Source: Synchiropus splendidus (Eukaryota; Chordata; Actinopteri; Syngnathiformes; Callionymidae). From it: a stretch of 64,000 nucleotides of DNA. Numbering within the stretch: the stretch's first letter is position 1; the number at the start of each line of letters is the position of its first letter. The position numbers and the translations under genes were made by a program. Under the pieces are notes generated by a model, which saw only the letters and a list, made by a program, of their open reading frames with translations, did not search any database and was not told the origin of the DNA. Below are positions 48,242 through 58,910 of this stretch, piece by piece. The stretch covers positions 4,464,001 through 4,528,000 of the forward strand of contig NC_071349.1 in the NCBI RefSeq assembly GCF_027744825.2. The letters are read 5' to 3'.

Positions 48242-49053
48242 CAGTAGTGATGGGCAAAACAGTTCACTTTAGTGACTCAGTTCATTAACTCTCGTTCAGT
48301 AAAAAGAATGAATCGTCGATGATTCGTCGTTTCGCCGCCTAGTGGCGACACGCAATACTACCATTGAATTGTAATTACAGTTGGATTTAAACGTCAATTT
48401 AATTGACTTTACCAACATTTTACAAATAAAACAAAGTGTCAAACATGGCATGCTGTCAAAAAATTTTGACCAAATTCTGCAATTTTTCTGTTTGCAGACA
48501 TACTGCATGCAATTTACTGCTTGAATGAAGAAGTGGTTGGACATCATTGCATGGTATAAATGTCCAACCTCAGAGCCCAGACATATGCATAACAACAATA
48601 TTAATCGTGAGGCATAGTCTGAACCATTCTGAAGAGTTGTCCTGGTGTTTAACACAATATGACAAAATAAAAGCAAAATAGGGGCAACAGGGAAGTGAGG
48701 GGACAGAAAATGCCTTTGGATATTGCCACCATTCTTCAATCCCGGTGCTGAACGGTAAGTAGTTTAAAGTTTTGAATGAACCTCAACTACTGAACCACAT
48801 TACTGTAGTCATTTTGATGAGAGGAGATCTATGCAAAAAAAACAAAGCCCTCAAACTTAAACCGCACCTGTAAAGAGTCTGCTGGACTCCCAGATGAGAG
48901 AAGTGTTTGTGTTTGTGAGAATAAGACTTTGTGTTCCATGCGTTACTTACAGTCTTCAGCCGCCACAATTGTTGGAGAACCGCAGCTCAACACTGAACTG
49001 CAGGCTGCTCACTCAGCCAGAAAGACTAACTTCTGTGCTTGTTTATACATGGT
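48242..49053. other. Intergenic, possible non-autonomous transposon start
   Basis: 48250-48350 has 'gttcactttagtgactcag' and 'gaatcgtcgatgattcg' phrases of a type frequent in fish hAT-like short elements. The other end was not found. A 147-codon minus-strand ORF (48739-48296) has no recognised motif. Confidence 0.35.
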
Positions 49054-49570
49054 CTAGTTCAGGGGTCGGCAACGCCAAAAGTTGAAAGAGCCATTTTGGA
49101 CCAAAAAAACCCACCCATATTAGCTATATTAACCTTCTACCAAAATGACTAAGTTTGCTACAAATACATAATGATCCTTCATGATTAAATATTAATCTTC
49201 CAGGCAGTGCATCCTTTAGAGAATGACACACCACGTGACAGCTCTGTTGTATGGTGCTGCCTCAAGTTTAACTTCATTATTATTCAATAATATGAATTAG
49301 CAGGAGGTCGGAATATTCCCTTTCAACTTCATCAAGCAATGCACCAAACCGACGGTGGTTCAATGCTTTTGCAATTATCTTGTTCACCATGTCGATGACA
49401 AGGTTCATCACCGCCATACACTCTGATGGGAATGCTTGTGCACAACGCCTCTTGATGCAAGATGCAGTGGAATGCAAGCAGATTTTGATCCAATGCTTTC
49501 TGTAGCAAAGTCACAAACCCCCTTTTTAATCCATTCATTTTTCCATGCGCTTTGAGTTTGTGAGTTTTTC
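49054..49570 (-). pseudogene. hAT transposase fragment with one element end
   Basis: The end 'caggggtcggcaac' at about 49054 and following 'ttgaaagagccat' are a hAT-type terminus. Minus-strand frames give 'LLAFHCILHQEALC' and KALNHRRFGALLDEVEREYS, characteristic of hAT transposases of the ZBED/GTF2IRD2-like group. They lie in two frames. The rest of the transposase and the other terminus are absent. Confidence 0.7.
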
Positions 49571-50249
49571 ATGATCCACCTCCTTTGTTTTCCAGTGTGT
49601 CTGTGCCCGTTCTCCGTGGTTCTTCTCCCCCCAATCCTGTGGACTTACTGCGTGTCTTGGACTCCAGCTCTCCTCCGTTGTTTTGCACTCATTGACGCTC
49701 GTTTTTGGTTTCTGAAGCGTTTGATTTTATTTTCCGGACTCTGTCTCGCTCTTGTGTCGAGATATTGTGCCGTCTTGTTTTTCCTGCCTCCTTCTACTGT
49801 AATTCTGCTCTTTTTAAGTTTGCCTCCTTCTGCCGTTGAAGCGTATTCAGTTAGTTTTCTTATTGTAGCAGATGGAAAGGCAGTTAATGCGCCTACTGCG
49901 TCTAGTGGCACCAACCAGTCATCAGGGCACAGAAAAGTGGCTCGGGTTTGGAGCGTCAGCGTAAGTCTGATCGCGGTGATGCTGGTGTGATTGCTGTCGC
50001 AAGTATGGCTGGTAAGCTCTCGTTCTCCCCCATCATCCTGGTTTGCACTTTAGTAAAGCTCATGGCTGGTTTTAAACGTATAGATGTGTCCTCTACCGCC
50101 CTGCAGTTGGGCAGGTGCCTCATCGTGTGCCAAAGTCTTGTAAGTGACGAACGATTTAGGGACGCAGCACTTGGGTTGACCACAGCCCCTCTGATTTAGA
50201 TATATCTCGTCGTAGCTGGGAAGGCGCAACACCAAGACGGGAAGAACCA
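49571..50249. other. T/C-rich block, possibly LTR-derived
   Basis: The composition and short phrases resemble LTR sequence, but no TG...CA ends or target duplication were identified. An ORF at 49571-49990 is not protein-like. Confidence 0.3.
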
Positions 50250-50490
50250 CTGCTGTTTTGTTTTGCTTCGTTCTGTTTTTGTATGCCGCTGTGTTGTACT
50301 GCCTTTGTGCGGTTCAGGTCTTGCTTTGTTCTGCTTTGTCTTGCATTGTTTCATTTCGGTTTAGTTTATTTTTGTTCCGTTTTGTACGGCGTTGTTTTGT
50401 GCGGTTTAAGTCTTGTTTAGTTCTGTTCTGTTTTGTTTTGTTCTGTTGTGTGCAGTTCTGTTTTGTGCAGTTCTATGTCATATGTGCTTC
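50250..50490. repeat. Degenerate T/G-rich repeat, period about 90 bp
   Basis: 'ttgtgcggttcaggtcttg' near 50306 recurs as 'ttgtgcggtttaagtcttg' near 50397, and shorter 'ctgttttgtgcagttct' phrases follow. The whole block is made of TTTTG/TTCTG words. Copies are diverged. Confidence 0.6.
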
Positions 50491-50574
50491 GCCCTCTAAC
50501 GGCCTGCGCTATTGGTTAGTCCACATCGAGACACTGGCCTCGGCCTGAGACTTCGATTGATTGGCTCTCCACCC

Positions 50575-50951
50575 AGGGAGGCAACGACGCAACCCAAGAG
50601 GATGATCGATGCATCTATGAAACGGAGATGGATGTCAACGTTTTTCCGGAGGATGACGATGAAACCATGCACTCCATTTTGGGGGTCGCCAACGAGACGC
50701 CGGTTCCCAAAGCCTACTGGCTGGATGAGATGCCTTGTCTATTCTGGATGGCCGGGAAGACGCTTTCAATGGATCTTCCCCCCGCCGACGAAATGGTAAA
50801 GCTGGAAGCTAAGAAAGCGTCGGCACAGTTATGCCACCACCTCCAGGCTAGGCAGCGTGATCCGTCCACTTCAGGCGCCAGGTTAAGCGCCTCACACGCC
50901 AGAAGAGAGGTGAGATTCGACGGATCCCAGCCTTCCACATCAGCAGCTTAA
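50575..50951 (+). CDS. Unidentified acidic ORF, possibly retroelement-derived
   Basis: The frame is open from about 50578 with QEDDRCIYETEMDVNVFPED, and Mets at 50628 and 50667, to a stop at 50949. It continues with YWLDEMPCLFWMAGK and a Lys/Ala-rich helical part, then a Ser/Arg tail. Base composition is higher in G+C than the flanks. I do not recognise it. It could be the end of a gag, a host exon, or chance. Confidence 0.35.
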
Positions 50952-51875
50952 CCTGGTTTTCGGAATCGCTTCAGAAAATAGTGACCTTCTCCATCATGTT
51001 TACTCAAAATAACCCAGGTTTGGTCAGTTCCTTATATAGCAGGTCAACAGAAAGCTGCACCACCTGCCTTGTGTAAAAGTAACATGCTATGGAAAACCTC
51101 AAGCAAATGACATTGTTTTTCTAACCAATTGTTCTAATTGCTGAGTAATACGATGCAATGATCCAATCAAAGAACTGCTTCAGGCAGCAATGCCGCTTGT
51201 AATGTCTCACTTTTTTTCTAAGCAAATGTTGGTGGTCAAAGTAATTGAACAAATGTTGCATTCTTCTCCTTGGCCATGACTCTAATCATGGATTATGTAT
51301 TGTGACTATAATAATAATAAATTCGAATATAAAGACTGTGGATGGTATTTTGTGATGTTTTTTTTTACTATATATTGAAGCGCTCCAGTGTGATTTTGCA
51401 TTTTGTATCTGTATTTTGCATTTTGTATTTGCATTTTGGATCTGTTTTCAACTCATGTATCATCAATGTGACTGTCAAGCCACATGAGGGGTTCTTGAAT
51501 TGGTAAATCATTTGACATAGTTTGATATGTGACAGAATCTGTTTGTTGTAGCAGTTTGCTGGAGCATCAAGATCTCATCTCACAAGCAGGAGCTCATTAA
51601 CCTCAACGCCTGGAATGACCAACAGATTCAGATACCATGGTCCAAATCAATAATTTTCAACTGGCCTGCAGATCACTGTCAAATGTTTTGTGGTCCATAC
51701 AAATGTCCAAAATGGTTACATTCAGTATGGAAATAGGGAACAAAACAGACCTCAGTGTGCAATTACAATTTGTCAGCTTACAAACTAATGTCTTTGAATA
51801 TTGTTTGATCGCAAGTTTACATGATATGAAAAGTTTTTCAAACTTCAAATTATCATTTTTTGTCTTAAATTAGAG
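50952..51875. other. Intergenic, nothing recognised
   Basis: Near 51395-51445 the phrase 'ttttgtatctg...attttgcat' repeats a few times. No gene was found. Confidence 0.45.
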
Positions 51876-52125
51876 GAGGCTGCGGTGAATCCAGACCAAA
51901 CCTCCCGTCACAGGAACAGCTTCTTCCTCTCGACTGTCAGACTGATGAATTTGTGATCAGTCCTTGCAATTTTATTTTGTTTTTATAAAATATATTATTT
52001 ATATTTTATTTTTATTCTGATTATTCCGATTATGTTTTGGACCGCAGGTTTTACTTTCCTAGTTGGTGGGATCCCCACTGACCACAGCAATAAATCTGAT
52101 TCTCATTCCGATTCCGATTCAGAAG
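51876..52125 (+). mobile_element. L2-type LINE 3' end
   Basis: It begins with the coding end matching HRNSFFLSTVRLMN-like text ('ccgtcacaggaacagcttc'). It continues through the same 3' UTR phrase as 18960-19000 ('gttggtgggatccccactg') and ends in a '(ATTCTG)n'-like tail. Strongly 5'-truncated, as LINE copies usually are. Confidence 0.8.
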
Positions 52126-52329
52126 AACAATCTAAAAAAAATAAATAAAAGGGATTGAGGCAACACAAGTTCTGTCATCTCATGGAGACACATTCTTGTT
52201 GTGAAGGTTGGCATCCATTTTTTAAAACATACATCAAAGTCGCTAATTTTAGCTTATATCAGAGTCTTGAAAGATTAGATGGCAGTTCAGCAGAGAGTTG
52301 GATAGATATGTCAACTACCTGGGCACTGC
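52126..52329. other. Short intergenic gap before the Gmr1-type element
   Basis: Nothing recognised. The CTGC target duplication occupies its last four bases. Confidence 0.4.
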
Positions 52330-52748
52330 TCTTATGACCCCAGGGTCATATTGCTTTTTTAACAGAAGACTGCAGTTTTTGCTTGCTGCAGTGTGTGGTT
52401 GTGGGCGTGACCAGATGGAGGCTGAGTTGCTGGAGCTGGAGTGCAGCCTATCAGAGGGAGTGGAGACGTCTACAAGTACCTGTAGCTGCTACCTGCTCTC
52501 TCTCTCTCTCTTCTCCAACCACTCACAAGCCAGCAGCAGGTGTTGTTCTGTGGTCCTGTGATTGTTCTTTTGTGTGGATGTTGCTCAGAGAGTATTCAGA
52601 GTTTTGGTTTTTGTTCCTTTTTGTCATTGCATTTGATTTGTGTTAAATCCCTCAATTTAAGTTTCAACGAACACCCTTAGTTTAGTGTATGTAAAGACCT
52701 TTTTGTTTGCTATTTGCAATGTAATCCCCCTAGACTGGGGACATAACA
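52330..52748 (+). mobile_element. 5' LTR of the Gmr1-type element
   Basis: It aligns with the 3' LTR except for two blocks. It keeps about 130 bp (about 52505-52635) missing from the 3' LTR, and lacks the ~226 bp found at 57054-57279. '...cccctagactggggacataaca' ends both. Confidence 0.85.
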
Positions 52749-52862
52749 TGATTTGGGGGCTCGTCTGCAAGCTTTGCCGTTAATATTTATCCGTCGACTT
52801 TGGTGAGTATTTAGCTTTTTCTCCTTGTCTTGCTGGCAGTTTTTTTATGGTGCGGGAGAACC

Positions 52863-53986
52863 ATGGAGTTTGATTTAGATGAGTTTTCTGTAAACCCCAC
52901 CAAAGAGAAATTAAGTAGATGTAGGAAAGCAGAATTGATTAAAATAGACGTTTTTTGGAATACTGTTACCTCTGAATGCAAAGAAAGAAGAAATAAAAAA
53001 AGTAATTTGTGCCGCATTCAATGAAAAGGGTTTGTTTGGTGAGTCACAAGATGACTTTGCTGGCGTCTCTGCCCCACTCCCTGAGCAGCCTCTTAAGGTT
53101 ACCACCTCTACGGAGAATCTCAAACTTGCACTCCAAATAAAGGAGGTTGAGCTCAGAAATAAGGAGTTGGAGGTGAAAGCCATGCATTTAAGGGTGAGGG
53201 CCTTGGAATTGGAGCAGGGAGCCGTTGCTATCAACACCCCAAACACCAACTTCTCGCCCTGAAGAAAGCTTTGATGTCAGTCGCCACATTGCCTTAGTAC
53301 CACCCTTCCGAGAGTCAGAAGTTGACTCTTACTTCAGTGCTTTTGAACGCATTGCTGCCACCCCGCACTGGCCTAAAAGTGTGTGGCCTCTGATACTGCA
53401 GTGCAAATTAATTGGGAAAGCTCAGGAAGTATGCAATTCTTTATCTATTGAAGAAAGCTTAAACTATGACATCGTTAAAACTACTGTTCTGAGGGCCTAT
53501 GAATTGGTGCCTGAGGCATACAGGCAAAAATTCAGAAAATGTGAAAAAACTGCCAACCAGACATTTGTAGAATTTGGGAGGGAGAAAGCTGTTATTTTTG
53601 ATAAATGGTGTCAATCTAGTAAAGTGACAAAATTAGAGCAGCTACGTGAATTAGTGTTGCTTGATAAAATTGTGACTTATCTGAATGAGCAGAAGGTCAT
53701 AATGCTAGCTAATGCAGCTGTGCTAGCCGATGAATTTGCTCTGACCCATAAACATGTGTTTGTTTCGGCTGCTCGTCATGATAAATTTTTTGATAAAAAA
53801 GTAAAATCTCCAGTCCCCGGTCGTCGTAGCCCCCCTCAACTCGCTGAAAAGCGAGAATGTTTTTATTGTCACGACCAGGGCCATCTCATTGCTGTGTGCC
53901 CCATTCTAAAAAGGAAAAAAACAGTTAAAGGTAAAATCCCCTTCTCCAGTGGGTTTTATACAAACGGATGCTCTCCAACACTCTGA
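52863..53986 (+). pseudogene. Gmr1-type gag (SCAN-like capsid, zinc knuckle)
   Basis: The start ATG 52863 gives MEFDLDEFSVNPTKEKLSRC. A frame change near 52980 leads to a coiled-coil-like stretch (KEVELRNKELEVKAMHLRV), and another near 53240 leads to the capsid. The capsid has PPFRESEVDSYFSAFERIA and then 'AYRQKFRKCEKTANQTF' with LEQLRELVLLDKIVTYL, a layout like the SCAN domain. A CCHC knuckle CFYCHDQGHLIAVC closes it. Gmr1-like gags are the proposed ancestor of SCAN domains of vertebrate zinc-finger proteins. Confidence 0.82.
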
Positions 53987-55398
53987 GAGCAAGTCTTTTT
54001 CCAAAACTCAAGTGGATGAGGATTTCAAACCCTTCATTTCCCAGGGGTTTGTAACCTCAGGGGAGTCAGCAGAGAGGGTCCCTATTACTATCCTGCGGGA
54101 TACTGGCGCGAAACAGTCCATCATTCGTGGTGATCTGTTGAGTTGTTCTGACCATTCTTACTGTGGATCAGATATTCTAGTCTGGGGTGTGGAAATGAGT
54201 GTAATCTGTGCGCCTTTGCATTATGTCTGGCTAACATCTAAATTTGTGTCAGGCAAAGTTGGCGTGGCAGTGCGACCCCAACTGCCAATTCAGGGTATTG
54301 ATTTGATCCTTGGGAATGATTTGGCTGGAGGCAAAGTTTTTCCGTCTCCCGAGGTTATTGAAAATCCGGTTCCTTGTGAACCTGATCGTGTCTCCGCGCC
54401 CATTCCTGTCGTGACTGAGCTTTTTGAACATGTTATCATAGACTGTGTTGGTCCCCTACCTAAAACTAAGTCTGGGAACCAATACATTTTTAATATAATG
54501 TGCACTGCTACACGCTATCCTGAAGCGATCCCATTGCGCTCATTGAAAGTCTGTGGTGTTGTAAAGGCTTTAGTTAAGTTTTTCTCAACGTTTGGACTTC
54601 CCAAGCGTGTTCAGAGTGACCAAGGTTCCAATTTTATGTCTAAAATATTTTCCCAGATTATGACAGAATTAAATATCAAGCACCATACATCCAGCGCTTA
54701 CCATCCTGAAAGCCAAGGGGCTCTGGAACGTTTTCACCAGACGTTAAAAAGCATGCTGTGTAAATTCTGTTCTGAGTCAAATCGTGAATGGGATGAGGGT
54801 TTACCTTTGCTGTTATTTGCGGTGAGAGAGACTCCACAAGAGTCTTTAGGATTCAGCCCTGCTGATTTAGTTTTGGGCCACACTGTACGCGGTCCTTTAC
54901 GGTTATTGAGAGAACAGTTGGTCTCTCACTCTGGTCCAAATGAAAATGTGTTGGACTATGTTAGTTCCTTTAGGGAGAGATTGCACAAAGCATGTGATCT
55001 GGCTCGGAAATCTCTATCTGTTTTTCAGTCTAAAATGAAGGCTAATTATGACAAAAAAATCTGTTGTTCGATCATTTCAGGCAGGTGACCGTGTCCTCAT
55101 TCTCATGCCTAGTGCTGGCTCGAGTCTGCGGGCGAAGTTTTCAGGCCCATATGTAGTTGAACGTAAACTCAGTGACACTGATTATGTCATACAAACTCCT
55201 GACAGAAGAAAGAAGCAACGTGTGTGTCACATAAATATGATAAAGAAATATCTAGACCGTGAGAGTAGTTCTTTACCTGTTGCCACCGTTGCTTTAGTCA
55301 CGGTCACTCAGCCTCCTTACTCTCCTTGCTCTGATGGGTTAGATGAAAGCCGCAGTGCAGCCTCATGTGCCAATCTTCTGAAATCCTTCGAAATTTAG
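53987..55398 (+). pseudogene. Gmr1-type protease and integrase
   Basis: One frame (to 55086) has the protease motif ITILRDTGAKQSII and the late protease phrase IDLILGNDLAGGKVFPSP. It then passes straight into the integrase core: EHVIIDCVGPLPKTKSG, VQSDQGSNFMSKIF and SQGALERFHQTLKSM carry the D, D and E. The HHCC zinc domain and the linker expected between them are deleted. A frame change near 55075 leads to 'FQAGDRVLILMPSAGSS' and AKFSGPYVVERKLSDTDYVI, a GPY/F-type tail. Confidence 0.85.
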
Positions 55399-55449
55399 CT
55401 TCATATTTGTCCTATTTGCCTGATAAAGCTCGTTCTGATATTACTCAGT

Positions 55450-56823
55450 TTGATAACATCTTTTTTTGTTCTTTTCAGTGACATTCCATCCCAAACAACT
55501 GTGTTAAGCCATGACATCGATGTTGGTGAACATAAGCCAATAAAACAACATGCTTATCGTGTTCATCCAAATAAAAGGGCCTTGATGAGACAAGAGGTGG
55601 AATATCTCATTGAAAATGGATTTGCTGTACCCAGCAATAGTGCCTGGAGTTCACCCTCACTTTTAGCTCCAAAATCTGACCGTACTCAACGTTTCTGTAA
55701 TGACTATCGAAAAGTGAATGCCATTACAAAACCATATTCTTTTCCTCTTCCATGGATGGAAGACCTTGTTGATTGTGTGGGTTCATCTCAGTTTGTAACC
55801 AAACTGGACCTTTTAAAAGGTTATTGGCAAGTTCCCCTCACTCAGCGTGCCTCTGAAATTAGTGCTTTTGTTACCCTCGATCATTTTTTACAATACACTG
55901 TAATGCTATCTGGGCTAATAAATGCACCTGCCACTTTTCAGCGACTTATGAGTATGGTTTTGAGAGGAGTTAACAACTGATGTATATCTTGATGATATTG
56001 TAATTTATTCATATACATGGGCTAAACATTTAGAAACACTCTTTGAAGTCTTTACACGCCTGAGGCAGGCTTCCCTTACATTGAACTTGGCAAAATGTGA
56101 ATTTGGGAAGGCTGTGATCACTTATTTGGGTAAGAGGGTTAGCCAAGGACACGTCAGCCCGGTGACTGCAAAGGTGCAGGCCATCGTTGAATTTCCTGCT
56201 CCCCAAACGCGTCGTGAGCTCCGTCGCTTTCTGGGGATGGTTGGATACTATCGGTCGTTCTGCAAAAACTTTTCAGACATCACCGTTGACCAGCTTAGTA
56301 AGTCCAAAAATTCCTTACAAATGGTCAGAAAGGTGTCAGTTAGCTTTTGACGCAGCCAAAGCTGTCGGCTGTTATTCCCCAGTGCTTGCAGCTCCAGATT
56401 TTGCACGACCATTTAAAATGGAAGTAGACACAAGTGGTACTGGTGCTGGTGCTGTTCTTCTGCAGGAAGATGTCCAGGGTGTTGATCACCCTGTTTGTTA
56501 TTTCTCTAAGAAATTCCGCAAGCACCAACTATTTTATAGCATTATAGAGAAAGAAGCACTTGCACTTTTGCTGGCGTTACAACACTTTGAGGTATATAGG
56601 TATAGTGTTTTTAACCCAGATGCGAAACAACAACCAGCGTCTCATGCGCTGGTCGTTGATGATCCAAGATTTTAATATTGAGATCCAACACAAAAAGGGA
56701 AAGGAAAATGTCATGGCTGATGCTCTTTCGAGGGCTTCAGTAAATCAAACATTTTTAGGGGAAATGTTTGATTTATTTAGGTGGGGAGGTGTTATGACTC
56801 CAGGGTCATATTGCTTTTATTAA
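55450..56823 (+). pseudogene. Gmr1-type reverse transcriptase and RNase H
   Basis: Placed after integrase. Phrases: 'HDIDVGEHKPIKQHAYRV', FCNDYRKVNAITKP, TKLDLLKGYWQVPL (first catalytic Asp), MLSGLINAPATFQRLM. A frame change near 55975 follows, and then VYLDDIVIYS (YxDD) appears in another frame. Next come NLAKCEFGKAVITYLGK and FLGMVGYYRSFCKNFSDI. RNase H is at about 56345-56760 with MEVDTSGTGAGAVLLQ, EKEALALLLALQHFEVY and ENVMADALSRA, also frameshifted. It stops just before the 3' LTR. Confidence 0.87.
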
Positions 56824-57302
56824 CAGAAGACTGCAGTTTTTGCTTCCTGTAGTGTGTGGTTGTGGGCGTGACCCGATGGAGGCTGAGTTGCTGGAGCCGG
56901 AGTGCAGCCTATCAGAGGGAGTGGAGACGTCTACAAGTACCTGTAGCTGCTACCTGCTCTCTCTCTTTGTGTTAAATCCCTCAATTTAAGTTTTAACAAA
57001 CATCCTTAGTTTAGTGTATGTAAAGAACTTTTTGTTTGCTATTTGCAATGTAACAGTCACTTCACATCCATTAGTTTTACTGACTTTGTTTGAGAACCTA
57101 GCCATTTGTGACTCAAGAAGGAAGGGAAATTTGTTTCATTTGTGGACTGTGTCTTTTATTTTTGTCATGTTGTAGAGAAATGGTTGCTATCTGTTGGCGT
57201 TGAATAATTTTATGTTAAATTTCCCTTCATGGCTGCTGGAGCGCTTGGAGAACGGAGACAATCATGTTGCGTCCACCTTCCCCCTAGACTGGGGACATAA
57301 CA
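56790..57302 (+). mobile_element. 3' LTR of the Gmr1-type element
   Basis: It starts TGTTATGACTCC, preceded by 'gtggggagg' as polypurine tract. It carries 226 bp (57054-57279) absent from the 5' LTR, between 'caatgtaa' and 'ccccctagact'. That block contains a 'cttttatttttgtc' stretch and 'ttatgttaaattt'; I could not tell if it is an insertion or ancestral sequence. Confidence 0.83.
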
Positions 57303-57612
57303 CTGCATTCAGCCGCAGAATGAGAAGGAAAGACCAATGTGGCCTTCAGGCCTTGTGTGAGTTGCTTCCTGTTTGAGTTGAGTTTGAGTTCCAATTTGTG
57401 GGTCTGTGGAATCAACATTCCACAGGTGGTGAATGCATTTTTTTGGCATTCTTTGATATTCATCTGCATCAAATGGCAATGCATTGGTTGACAGTTTTTT
57501 CTTGCAGTGGGACAATGCAAAGGACATTCCTCCCATTATTTAATGAACTTTTGAGTATTTTGCCAGTGTGTCCCTCAGATCCCTGTGGCAACGGACAGGT
57601 CTTTGACCACTG
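57303..57612. other. Intergenic gap between two LTR elements
   Basis: Begins with the CTGC duplication. No gene or repeat recognised. Confidence 0.4.
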
Positions 57613-57903
57613 TGTCATGTCTGCACTTTATTGTCTGTTCCTTTTTGTATTTTCCGCTCGTACTTTTATTTTGTTACCTCCGGTTGCATTTGTTTCCTGT
57701 TCCTGTTGCTTCTCGCTTCGTCAAGTTTCACCCCGTTCCCTGTGTGTTGTTCCCGGTCCGCTTTTGGTTCCCGGCGTCCTTAGTTTCTAGTTATTTGTCT
57801 GTATTTATTTGTTCCAACAAATAAATTTTTTGTAACTTAACCTCGTCTCCCGTGCCTTCTGCCGACCAACACTTCCTCCACTTAGGTCCATCAGTTGTCA
57901 ATT

Positions 57904-58910
57904 ATGACAGAACAATCTGGCCTTGAGCAGGTCTCAGCGGTAGTTGTTGGTCTGCAGAAAGCGTTAGGCATCCAGTGCTCGCGAATTGGAACTCTTGAAA
58001 GAGCTGTTCAGAGCGTCCTGGACCAACTGCAGAGCATGTCGTCTGGCGCTCCCGCGTCGGTCTCAGCAGTTAACTCTGCAGTCGAACCAGCACACCCTGT
58101 TGCCAGCGGGCGTGAACCAACAATCCCCACGCCGGAGGTTTATGCTGGTAAGCCAGGGTTTTGTAAACATTTTTTTTTCAGTGTTCACTAGTTTTTGACT
58201 CCCAGCCGTCTTATTTTCAAACTGACAGATCTAGAGTGGCCTACTGCATAAACCTCCTGCGTGATAAGGCCAGTCAGTGGGCGGTCTCCATATGGGAGTC
58301 AGAGTCTCCTGTTCTAAATAATTTTTCCAGTTTCTCTGCAGAAATGAAGAGGGTTTTCAACACTCCTTTTAAGAGCGGACCCAAGGCTTCTCAGCGACTC
58401 ATTTTGCTTTCACAGAACTCTCCAGGTGAGTCTGTATCTGAGTATTCAGTACGTTTCCGTATTGCAGCAGCCGAAGTAGGCTGGAAGGAGTCAACGCTCA
58501 TGTCTGCCTTTTACAACAGCTTAGCTGGCAATATCCAGGACCAGCTCTCCACTAGGGATGAGCCTTGCTCATTAGAAGACCTAGTCATGTTGTCTATCAA
58601 AATAGACAACTGTATAAGAGGGCATTCCCGGCGGAGACGGCCCACTCCTCATTTTGTGCTTCCAGTCCCGTTCTCCCCACCTGAACCTCTGCCCCAGTCT
58701 GAATCTCCAACAGATCTACCTGAAGCTATGCAGGTGGGGAGGGCGAGACTAACACCTGAAACATGTCAACGCCGTTTGTCTCGCGGCCTATGTCTATATT
58801 GTGGCGCAGCTGGCCACTTCCTGAGAACCTGTCCTGTACGCCCAAAGAACCCTCGGTCTCCTCCTGTGACTACTATTCAGATCGGTGCTATTTCTCTTTC
58901 TGGGCATTAG
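57904..58910 (+). pseudogene. Chromovirus-type gag, first zinc-knuckle module
   Basis: The ATG at 57904 lies in the last six bases of the LTR (ATGACA). The N-terminal part is a coiled coil (MTEQSGLEQVSAVVVGLQKA) followed by REPTIPTPEVYAGKPGF. A slip in a T run near 58171-58178 shifts the frame. The capsid then reads VAYCINLLRDKASQWAVSIW and 'SVSEYSVRFRIAAAEVGW'. A knuckle 'GLCLYCGAAGHFLRTC' ends the module, and an in-frame TAG closes it at 58908. The family is PEG10/Sushi-like gag. Confidence 0.82.

Larger units (their letters stand above)
52330..57302 (+). mobile_element. Gmr1-type Ty3/gypsy element, integrase upstream of reverse transcriptase
   Basis: Both LTRs are present (52330-52748 and 56790-57302). 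The 3' copy starts TGTTATG and both end CATAACA, an inverted pair; the 5' copy starts TCTTATG by one change. CTGC flanks both sides (52326-52329 and 57303-57306). Next to the 5' LTR is 'tttgggggctcgtctgc', a primer-binding-like site. The coding order is gag, protease, integrase, reverse transcriptase, RNase H. In standard gypsy elements integrase is last. The integrase-first order in a gypsy-class element is the defining trait of the Gmr1 group first described from fish. The copy is broken by frameshifts and deletions. Confidence 0.9.

Noticed and set aside
48296..48739. 147-codon minus-strand ORF
   Set aside because: Composition and lack of motifs suggest chance; it lies in a repeat-like region.
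49571..49990. 139-codon + strand ORF
   Set aside because: The Phe/Leu/Pro-rich reading comes from T/C-rich, LTR-like sequence and has no domain.
52330..57302. Idea that the integrase-first order marks a copia element
   Set aside because: The RT, RNase H and GPY-type tail are gypsy-like and the gag has a SCAN-like capsid; the copia element at 60.6-64 kb looks quite different.
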